Shown piece after piece: positions 8,028-15,230 of a DNA stretch of 37,770 nucleotides. Where the stretch lies: positions 1 to 37,770 of the forward strand of contig NZ_BOOR01000087.1 in NCBI RefSeq assembly GCF_016863335.1, read 5' to 3'. The notes under the pieces were generated by a model. It was not told where the DNA came from. It did no database searches and worked only from the letters and a program-made list of their open reading frames with translations. Made by a program: the position numbers and the translations under genes. The stretch comes from Planotetraspora thailandica. Its GTDB lineage: Bacteria > Actinomycetota > Actinomycetes > Streptosporangiales > Streptosporangiaceae. Each line of letters opens with the position of its first letter. Position 1 is the first letter of the stretch.

Positions 8028-9244
8028 CGACCCAGCGTTCCGACGACGGCCCTCGCGCCGAGCCGCCCATCGCCCGGCCCATCGAGGAGATGCGCACCGG
8101 AGGGGCTGGACGGTTCCGGATCTACCTGGGCGCGGCGGCCGGCGTCGGCAAGACCTACGCCATGCTCGACGAGGCCCACAGCTGCCGGCGGCGCGGCGAC
8201 GACGTGGTCGTCGCGCTGGTCGAGACGCACGGCCGGCCCGGGACCGAGGCCCACCTGGCCGAACTGGAAGTGGTGCCGCGCAAGATCGTCGAATACCGGG
8301 GCGCACGATTCGAGGAGAGGGACCTGGAGGCCGTGCTGGCCCGCCGGCCCCAGGTCGCCTTGATCGACGAACTGGCGCACACCAACGTGCCCGGCGCGGG
8401 GCGCAACGAAAAGCGCTGGCAGGACGTATCCGACCTGCTCGCCGCCGGGATCGATGTGATCACCAACGTCAACGTTCAGCACATCGAAAGCCTCGCGGAC
8501 GTGGTCGAGCGGATCACCGCCATCGCGGTCCGGGAACGGGTCCCCGACGCCGTCATCCGCGGCGCCGACGAGATCGAACTCGTCGACTCCTCACCCGAAC
8601 GACTGCGCCGCCGCCTGCTGTACGGCGACATCGTCCCGCCCGACCGCGCCCGTGAGGCACTACGCGGGTTCTTCACGACCGAGACCCTCACCGGGCTGCG
8701 CGAGCTCACGCTGCGGTTCCTCGCCGACGAACTGGAGGGCCGTTCTTGCGGGCGGCCCGGCCGTACCCGCGGGGAAACCGCCGAGCGGGTGCTCGTGGGG
8801 GTGAGCACCGCGCCCGGAAGCGATGCGGTGCTGCGCCGCGGCGCCCGGCTCGCCGCCCGCCTCAAGGCCGACCTGCATGTCGCCCACGTCGTGGTCGGCG
8901 ACGACGACCCGTTCGACATGAAGATCGATGCGCTGCGCCGTCTGGCGGATGACCTCGGCGCCGAATGGGCCGACCTGTCCGGTGAAGACCCCGCCGCCGC
9001 CCTCGTGGACTTCGCCGGGCAGCGGCAGATCACTCAGATTGTGGTCGGCCCGGGCGGGCGCGGTCGCCGAATCCCCTTGCTCGGCTCAGGCTCGACGGTC
9101 CGGCGCCTCAGCAGACGCGCTGCTAACGAAGGCATTGACGTCCATGTCGTCGCCCAGGCCCCTTCTTCGGCGACGAGTCCGTCAGACGGGGGCAAGCCGG
9201 ACGGCGATCCCCGGACAATGGAAGGCCGGCCGCAGGGGCGATGA
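8024..9244 (+). CDS. kdpD: Stand-alone N-terminal KdpD sensor half (KdpD + Usp domains)
   Basis: This 406-residue protein matches only the cytoplasmic N-terminal half of KdpD. The KdpD domain spans about residues 28-235, with Walker A GAAAGVGKT (36-44), Walker B ALIDELAHTN (Asp115) and NVNVQHIESL. A universal-stress-protein domain follows (about 255-380, ERVLVGVSTAPGSDAVLRR to VVGPGGRGR), then a short polar tail. There are no membrane helices and no kinase domain. In classic KdpD this half senses K+ and c-di-AMP-type signals and is joined to a membrane and kinase half. Here the kinase half is the next gene, in another frame, through an ATGA overlap (9241-9244). A clean domain-border split argues for real gene fission; a sequencing frameshift is the alternative. 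Confidence 0.92.
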   Translation: MTTQRSDDGPRAEPPIARPIEEMRTGGAGRFRIYLGAAAGVGKTYAMLDEAHSCRRRGDDVVVALVETHGRPGTEAHLAELEVVPRKIVEYRGARFEERDLEAVLARRPQVALIDELAHTNVPGAGRNEKRWQDVSDLLAAGIDVITNVNVQHIESLADVVERITAIAVRERVPDAVIRGADEIELVDSSPERLRRRLLYGDIVPPDRAREALRGFFTTETLTGLRELTLRFLADELEGRSCGRPGRTRGETAERVLVGVSTAPGSDAVLRRGARLAARLKADLHVAHVVVGDDDPFDMKIDALRRLADDLGAEWADLSGEDPAAALVDFAGQRQITQIVVGPGGRGRRIPLLGSGSTVRRLSRRAANEGIDVHVVAQAPSSATSPSDGGKPDGDPRTMEGRPQGR

Positions 9245-10767
9245 TGGACTACACCATCACATGGCGGGAGGATCGCGACACGAAGACCGCTCGGAGGCTG
9301 ACCATCGCCGGGTCGTCCGCGGCCCTGGCGACCATGGCCATCCTCACCCTCGCCATGCTGCCATTCCGCGGGGACCTGAGCATCGCCACCACCGCGCTGG
9401 TGCTGGTCGTGCCTGTCGTGGTCGGTGTCGTGATCGGCGGCTTTCCGGCCGGTGTGATCAGCGTCATCGGCGGATTCCTCGTCTACGACTTCTTCTTCAT
9501 CCCGCCCTATCTGACGCTCGAGGTCGGCGCGAGCGAGAACTGGGTCGCGCTCGGCGTCTATGCGGTGATCATGGTCCCCGTCGCTCGAGTAGTGGCCAGC
9601 ATGAACACCGCCCGCGCGCAGGCGCGGCAGCGGGCGGCACAGATCCGGCAACTGTTCGAGTTGTCCGCTCTACTGGTTGAGGACAAACCGCTCGAGGAAC
9701 TGCTCACGGTCATCGTGACCGCCCTGCGAGATGTCTTCGACGCCCACCAGGTGGCTTTGCTGCTGCCCCGCAACGACGATCTCGAGATCGTCGCCTCGGC
9801 CGGTGCCCCGCTCACCGAGGACGACCGGCGCCGGCTCCAGCCCTCTCCAGGCCGACTGGCCAGCCTGGACGCCGAACGGCCCGACGGCACCAACCCGTTC
9901 GGGATCGCCCTTGTCGCCGCCGGACGCCCGGTCGGCATGTTGACCGTCTCTGGCACTGAGATCACCGGCCGGCAGCGCGAACCGCTTCTGCTGTTCGCCA
10001 ACCAGATCGCCTTGGCCGTCGAACGCGCGCAGTTGCGCGAACATGCCCTGCGTGCCGGGCTGACCGAGGAAGTCGAACGCCTCGCCCGTACGCTCGTCGC
10101 GGCCGTCTCCCACGATCTGCGAGCCCCGCTGGCCTCGATCAAGGCGTCCTCGTCCATCCTCGCCGACCCGCAACTGAGCAAGGGGCTGGACCCCCATGCC
10201 CAGCATGACCTCGCGGTCCTGGTCGACACTCAGGTCGACCGGCTCGCCGTCCTGGTCACCAACCTGCTCGACATGACCCGTGTACAGGCCGGCATGCTCC
10301 AGCCCCGGTCCGGCATCACCCGCCTGCACGACCTCGTCGACACCGTCCTCGCCGATCTGCCGGTCGGCCGGCACAGCCCACCCGTTCTCGACCTGCCCGA
10401 CGACCTCCCGCTCATCGACGTCGACGTCGTGCTCATCGCCCGGGTGCTCACCAACCTGCTGGAGAACGCCATCCGACACTCGCCGAAGGACAGCCCGATC
10501 ACCATCGCGGCCCGGCGTGCCGATCCCACCACGATCACCGTGTCCGTCACCGACCACGGTCCCGGCGTCAGCCCTGACCGGCGTGGCGAGATCTTCGGGT
10601 TGTTCATGCGCCGGCAGGGGGACTCCGGCTCAGGACTGGGACTGGCCATCGCCAAGACCTTCGTCGACGCCCACCGGCAACGCATCTGGGTCGAAGACGC
10701 CCCCGGCGGGGGTGCGCGCTTCTGCTTCACCCTGCCCGTCGCCGCGCCACTACGAGAAAGATCCTGA
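9241..10767 (+). CDS. kdpD: Membrane/kinase half of KdpD (DUF4118-GAF-HisKA-HATPase)
   Basis: This 508-residue sensor kinase begins with four closely packed membrane helices (about 21-40, 48-67, 69-85 and 101-119) that include the DUF4118 hallmark VYDFFFIPPYLTLEV. A GAF-like domain (about 140-270) follows, then HisKA with phospho-acceptor His291 in VSHDLRAPLASIKAS. The HATPase domain has the N box NLLENAIRHSP and G boxes DHGPGVSP and GSGLGLAIAK. It lacks the KdpD/Usp half, which is the preceding overlapping gene; the two polypeptides presumably work as one sensor. CAGGGGC precedes the start. The frame closes one base before kdpE. Its C-terminus (APGGGARFCFTLP) differs from the TPGGGLTM type found as a remnant at 12168-12263. 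Confidence 0.93.
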   Translation: MMDYTITWREDRDTKTARRLTIAGSSAALATMAILTLAMLPFRGDLSIATTALVLVVPVVVGVVIGGFPAGVISVIGGFLVYDFFFIPPYLTLEVGASENWVALGVYAVIMVPVARVVASMNTARAQARQRAAQIRQLFELSALLVEDKPLEELLTVIVTALRDVFDAHQVALLLPRNDDLEIVASAGAPLTEDDRRRLQPSPGRLASLDAERPDGTNPFGIALVAAGRPVGMLTVSGTEITGRQREPLLLFANQIALAVERAQLREHALRAGLTEEVERLARTLVAAVSHDLRAPLASIKASSSILADPQLSKGLDPHAQHDLAVLVDTQVDRLAVLVTNLLDMTRVQAGMLQPRSGITRLHDLVDTVLADLPVGRHSPPVLDLPDDLPLIDVDVVLIARVLTNLLENAIRHSPKDSPITIAARRADPTTITVSVTDHGPGVSPDRRGEIFGLFMRRQGDSGSGLGLAIAKTFVDAHRQRIWVEDAPGGGARFCFTLPVAAPLRERS

Positions 10768-10768
10768 C

Positions 10769-11458
10769 ATGTCAGCCGTGCTGATCATCGATGACGACAT
10801 CGCGCTCCTGAACGCCTGCCGGGTCGGCCTGCAGGCACTCGGTCACGAGGTGCGCACCGCCCCGACCGGCGACGAAGCACTGTCCGCCGTCGCGTTGTGG
10901 CGACCTGACGTGATCGTCCTCGACCTCGGCCTCCCCGACCTCGACGGGATGGAGGTCTGCACCCGGGTCCGCGGGTGGACCGACACCCCCATCGTCGTCC
11001 TCTCCGCCGACGGAGCCGAGGACCGCAAGGTCGAAGCGCTCGACGGCGGAGCCGACGATTACATGACCAAGCCCTTCGGCATGCGGGAACTCGACGCTCG
11101 GCTGCGGGTCGCGCTACGCCACCATCACAACGCCGGCGTCGCCAACGGCGACGACAGTGAGCTCCAGGTCGGACCCCTCACGCTCGACCTGCAGCACTGC
11201 GAGGCGACCCTGCAAGGTGCGCCACTCGACCTCACGCCCAAGGAGTTCGAGTTCCTCGCCTACCTCGCCCGGCACGTCGGCAAGGTCTGCACCCGCCGCC
11301 TGATAATGGAGAACGTCTGGGGGCCCGCGTACGCCAACGAGACCCACTACCTCAAGGTCTACGCCTACCGGATCCGCAGGAAACTCCACGACGAACAGGG
11401 CCGCTTCCTGCAGACCGACCCTTCCGTGGGCTACCGGCTCAAGGCCACCGACTCTTAG
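10769..11458 (+). CDS. kdpE: KdpE-type response regulator, operon copy
   Basis: This 229-residue OmpR-family regulator has a receiver domain (about 1-115; acidic pocket DDD at 8-10, phospho-acceptor Asp52 in VLDLGLPD, Lys in MTKPFG) and a C-terminal winged helix (about 130-229) with LTPKEFEFLAYLARHVGKV and the recognition region ETHYLKVYAYRIRRKL. It is cotranscribed with the split kdpD (1-base gap) and should be phosphorylated by His291 of that kinase to switch on the pump genes. It is more divergent from the usual actinobacterial KdpE (no PRLLTEPGMGYR-type tail; it ends DPSVGYRLKATDS) than the second copy at 11503-12171. Confidence 0.92.
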   Translation: MSAVLIIDDDIALLNACRVGLQALGHEVRTAPTGDEALSAVALWRPDVIVLDLGLPDLDGMEVCTRVRGWTDTPIVVLSADGAEDRKVEALDGGADDYMTKPFGMRELDARLRVALRHHHNAGVANGDDSELQVGPLTLDLQHCEATLQGAPLDLTPKEFEFLAYLARHVGKVCTRRLIMENVWGPAYANETHYLKVYAYRIRRKLHDEQGRFLQTDPSVGYRLKATDS

Positions 11459-11464
11459 CGATCA

Positions 11465-11502
11465 CCACGTAACTTCCGTGGCTCTCCCATGAGGTGAGCC
11501 TT
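11465..11502. terminator. Weak hairpins between the two convergent kdpE genes
   Basis: The 44-base convergent spacer holds CCACG-N7-CGTGG and an overlapping GGCTC-N11-GAGCC. Both stems are only five pairs and neither is followed by a T-run, so a bidirectional terminator is plausible but weakly supported. Confidence 0.3.
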
Positions 11503-12167
<665 letters not shown>

Positions 12168-12171
<4 letters not shown>

Positions 12172-12263
12172 GAGGACACCTGTACGGAACGCGCCGCCGA
12201 CGCCATGGGCAGAGTAAGGATCATGGTGAGACCTCCCCCTGGCGTCGCGCGCGTGAACCCCAT
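12168..12263 (-). pseudogene. Remnant of a second kdpD 3' end
   Basis: Reading the minus strand in the frame that ends at the TGA 12168-12170 gives AGMGFTRATPGGGLTMILTLP, then MASAARSVQVSS. TPGGGLTM followed by a hydrophobic LP ending is the usual C-terminus of KdpD kinases. An in-frame stop lies near 12303 and no kinase motifs lie upstream, where the ABC exporter begins. I infer that almost the whole kinase gene was deleted, leaving its last codons coupled to kdpE. Chance similarity, or use as a leader ORF (ATG at 12224 behind GGGGGAGG), cannot be excluded. Confidence 0.55.
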
Positions 12264-12373
12264 CCCGGCACTATCGGCGCGTCTGCCACGAGGACAGTGT
12301 CGTCACCCGGCCGGTGGAGGCGAGGTGAAGCGCCAACCCATCCCAGTAGAGAAAGGGTGAACACCGGCCAGGA

Positions 12374-13174
12374 TCAGGGACGCAACGTGTCTTCCAGCCG
12401 GCGTACGGCGACGGCCAGCGCCACGATGCCGAGCACGGCGAGATAGATCACGGCGACGGCGGGGTTGCCGCCGGTGCCGAGGAAGGCCGCCCGGACCAAT
12501 TCGACGCTGTGGTAGAGCGGAAGGACCTCCACGAACACCTGGACCGGACGCGGGTAGACGTCCAGCGGGAAGAACGTGGTGGCGAACAGGAACATGGGGA
12601 GCATCACCAGTTGGATCAGCTGGAAGTCCTGCCAGCTCCGCAGGAACGTCACCGTGAGCAGCCCGACCGCGGCGAAGGCGAAGCCGATGAGCAGAGCGCT
12701 CGGAATGACCAGTAGCGCCTCCGGCAGATTGGCCAGGCCGAAGATGCTCACGACGACCAGGAACACGGTGGCGACGATGGCCCCGCGCACGAGCGCCCAG
12801 AACACCTCGCCGAGCGCCACAGAGCGAACCGACATGGGCGTGGTGAGGATCGACTCGTACGTCTTGTCGGTGGTGAGCTTGCCGTACATGTTGAACGTGG
12901 TCTCGTTCATCGCCCCGTTCATCGCGGCCGTGGCGAGCAGCGCCGGGGCCACGAACTGCGGATAGGAGATCGAGGCGCCCAGGCCCGGCACATCGCCGAC
13001 GAGCAGACCGACGCCGACGCCGAACGCCAGCAGGTACAGCATGGGTTCGAAGATCTCGGCGAGCAGGACCGGCCAGGTGTGGCGGTAGATCATCAGGTTG
13101 CGCTCGACCATCGTCCACGCCCGGCCGGGGCGCAGGGGGATCTCGGCGGACGCGCCGGTCGGCATCGCCGTCAC
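12374..13174 (-). CDS. ABC-2 type exporter permease, DrrB/NodJ family (second permease)
   Basis: This 266-residue protein has about six membrane helices and the ABC-2 permease pattern: an N-terminal amphipathic stretch, the segment FVAPALLATAAMNGAMNETTFN, a cytoplasmic loop KLTTDKTYESILTTPMSVRSVALGEV, and a late helix with PLYHSVELVRAAFLG. It starts with GTG at 13174 behind GAGGAGG, 15 bases after the upstream permease. With that permease and the ATPase at 14013-14966 it should form an exporter for a lipophilic compound or glycan. The substrate cannot be read from sequence. Confidence 0.88.
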   Translation of the reverse strand: MTAMPTGASAEIPLRPGRAWTMVERNLMIYRHTWPVLLAEIFEPMLYLLAFGVGVGLLVGDVPGLGASISYPQFVAPALLATAAMNGAMNETTFNMYGKLTTDKTYESILTTPMSVRSVALGEVFWALVRGAIVATVFLVVVSIFGLANLPEALLVIPSALLIGFAFAAVGLLTVTFLRSWQDFQLIQLVMLPMFLFATTFFPLDVYPRPVQVFVEVLPLYHSVELVRAAFLGTGGNPAVAVIYLAVLGIVALAVAVRRLEDTLRP

Positions 13175-13189
13175 GAAGCCTCCTCTTTC

Positions 13190-13984
13190 TCAGACGTACA
13201 GCTTGCGGCGGTAGGTGCGGCGGGCCACGTACAGGCCGGCGACCACCATCACGCTCAGGTAGCCGATGTGGACCAGCACGCCGTACGGCGTGGCAGTGCC
13301 CAGCGCGACCGTGCGGCCGAGGTCGACGCCATGCCACAGAGGCGTCGCCCAGGCCACCCATTGCAGCGGGACCGGCAACTGCTCGATCGGGAAGAACGTG
13401 CCGGAGAACATGTAGAGCGGCAGGACCACGAACCGGAACATCGCGTTGATCTGGGAGGGGCGGGACACGGTCACCGCCCATGCTGCCGCCGGGGCGGCGA
13501 AGGCGACGGCGACCAGCACCGCGATCAGCACGAGCAACGGCGCCCTGGCCGGATCGACCGTGCCGAAGAACATGCTCACACAGACGAACAGAACGGCGTT
13601 CTGCGTGGCTCGGAGGGTCCAGTACATCAGGTGCCCGTAGAGGATGCCCGTCGGCTCCAACGGAGTCGAGGCGGCGGCGCGGTAGCTGCCACGCGGCAGG
13701 GCGCTCTGCATGACGGGGCCGGACGCCTCGAGGAAGGCGGTCTGCATGACGCCGGCGATCAGAATGCCCGGCAGGATGAACGTCAGGTACGAATGGCCGT
13801 GCAGGTACGCGCTGTCCTCGCGGTCGACCAGCGTGCCCAGCCCCAGCCCGAGCGCGGTCAGGAAGAGCAGCGGGTTGCCGATGCTGATCACGATCGAGCC
13901 GCGCCACGTTCGGCGGTAGCGGAACAGCCAGTAGCCGAGCTCGCGGAACGCCGGCGCCGAGAACGCCCTGGCCAGTGTGTCCAT
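13190..13984 (-). CDS. ABC-2 type exporter permease, DrrB/NodJ family (first permease)
   Basis: This 264-residue permease has about six helices. It carries RYRRTWRGSIVISIGNPLLFL at the first helix, the central segment FILPGILIAGVMQTAFLEASGPVM, the loop ALPRGSYRAAASTPLEPTGILYG, and PLWHGVDLGRTVALG near the end. It is a paralogue of the permease just downstream, so the exporter is probably a heterodimer of the two. It lies 28 bases after the ATPase gene, in the same transcript. Confidence 0.88.
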   Translation of the reverse strand: MDTLARAFSAPAFRELGYWLFRYRRTWRGSIVISIGNPLLFLTALGLGLGTLVDREDSAYLHGHSYLTFILPGILIAGVMQTAFLEASGPVMQSALPRGSYRAAASTPLEPTGILYGHLMYWTLRATQNAVLFVCVSMFFGTVDPARAPLLVLIAVLVAVAFAAPAAAWAVTVSRPSQINAMFRFVVLPLYMFSGTFFPIEQLPVPLQWVAWATPLWHGVDLGRTVALGTATPYGVLVHIGYLSVMVVAGLYVARRTYRRKLYV

Positions 13985-14012
13985 ATCTCCCCTTGGTGCG
14001 GTCGCTGGGGGA

Positions 14013-14966
14013 TCAGTCGAGAAGGGAACGGCCGGTCAGGGTGAGGAAGACGTCCTCCAGGCTGGACCGCCGGACCAGCGCCGTCAGCGGCTGGACGCCC
14101 TGCCGGTGCACCGCGCTCAGTGTCTCTTCACCGTTGTCGGTGGAGAGCAGCAGCCGGTCCGGCAGCTCCTCCATGCGCTCGGCGAGGCCGCGGCACTTGT
14201 CGGTCATCGTCTGCCGCTCTCCCGGGGCGAACCGCAACTCCAGCACCTCACGCAGGGTGTAGCGGGCGATCAGCTCGGCGGGTGTGCCTTCGGCGACGAT
14301 CTTCCCGGCGTCCATCACCACGAGCCGGTCGCATAATTGCTCGGCCTCGTCCATGTAGTGCGTGGTGAGCAACAGGGTCACGCCGTCCTGCTTGAGCTGG
14401 AACAGCCGCTCCCAGAGCAGGTGGCGGGCCTGCGGGTCGAGCCCGGTCGTGGGCTCGTCGAGCAGCACGATCTCGGGCTCGTTGATGAGAGCGCGCGCGA
14501 TGGTGAGCCGCCGCCGCATGCCGCCCGAGAGGGTCGCGACCGCGTCGTCGGCCTTCTCCGACAGGCGGGTGAACTCCAGCAGCCGCGAGCTCCGCTCGCG
14601 CAGAACCTTCCACGGCAGCCCGAAATAGCGGCCGTAGATCAGCAGGTTCTCGCGGACGGTCAGCTCGGTGTCGATCGTGTCGTCCTGCGGCACCACGCCG
14701 AGCCGCGCCCGAATCCTGGCCCCGTCGGTGCCGCTGTCGTAGCCGAGGATGCGCAGGCTTCCGGCCGTGACCGGGGACACACAGGCGATCATGCGCATGG
14801 TCGACGACTTCCCGGCTCCGTTCGCGCCGAGCACCCCGAAGGCCTCTCCCCGGCGCACCTGGAAGTCGATCCCGTCGACGGCCGTGAAGCCCGCCTTGTC
14901 CCCGGGCCTGCCGTACACCTTCTTCAGGCCCCGCGCATCGATCAGCACTGTCGACGAGTCGGTCAT
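14013..14966 (-). CDS. ABC exporter ATP-binding subunit (DrrA/NodI-like)
   Basis: This 317-residue ATPase has Walker A GANGAGKSS, Q-loop VVPQDDTIDTELTVRENL, signature LSGGMRRRLTIARAL, Walker B EIVLLDEPTTGLDP and H-loop TTHYMDEAEQL. A C-terminal tail (about 235-317) ends RRSSLEDVFLTLTGR, typical of drug and antibiotic exporters of the DrrA group. The start ATG at 14966 follows GGAGGAGC. It heads a three-gene operon with two permeases and is divergent from the SARP regulator, which makes control by that regulator or a role in exporting a specialised metabolite possible (inference). Confidence 0.93.
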   Translation of the reverse strand: MTDSSTVLIDARGLKKVYGRPGDKAGFTAVDGIDFQVRRGEAFGVLGANGAGKSSTMRMIACVSPVTAGSLRILGYDSGTDGARIRARLGVVPQDDTIDTELTVRENLLIYGRYFGLPWKVLRERSSRLLEFTRLSEKADDAVATLSGGMRRRLTIARALINEPEIVLLDEPTTGLDPQARHLLWERLFQLKQDGVTLLLTTHYMDEAEQLCDRLVVMDAGKIVAEGTPAELIARYTLREVLELRFAPGERQTMTDKCRGLAERMEELPDRLLLSTDNGEETLSAVHRQGVQPLTALVRRSSLEDVFLTLTGRSLLD

Positions 14967-15230
14967 CGATGCTCCTCCGCAGCCGGGATTTACACGCGCG
15001 CGGGGCGAATGTACTTACTTTGCAGTGTTGTTGCAAGATTCTGCCGGAAGCATTCGTCAACACGTTGCCTATTTGAGCAATTCGGTGCGATTCCATCGAT
15101 GCCTCGTCCACAACGGCGAGGTGCGGACCAGAAGGTACGGTCCACACCTGGAAGTGCTCCTCGAACTAGCGGATCATCGACGGTGGCCCGGCCTGCCTCA
15201 TGGCCGGTCGACGACGGACGGAGGTCGCCG
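14967..15230. promoter_or_regulatory. Divergent control region between the ABC exporter and the SARP gene
   Basis: This 264-base spacer must hold both divergent promoters. The stretch 15005-15110 is AT-richer than its surroundings. GGTGCGGACC-N9-GGTCCACACC (15120-15148) is a 10-base inverted repeat with one mismatched pair and could be an operator. I did not find a clear -35/-10 pair. Confidence 0.4.

Noticed and set aside
12324-12345. CATCCCAGTAG near 12338 as another copy of the TCCCAGTG motif
   Set aside because: A single imperfect copy next to an unrelated gene end, without a partner repeat; probably chance.
12303-13907. 534-codon minus-strand frame across both ABC permeases
   Set aside because: Arg/Pro-rich composition; the two real permeases lie in other frames with proper helices and ribosome sites.
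14337-15230. Long N-terminal extension of the SARP gene
   Set aside because: The frame is open but runs antisense to the ABC ATPase and lacks SARP sequence; GTG at 15231 with GGAGG fits the family start.
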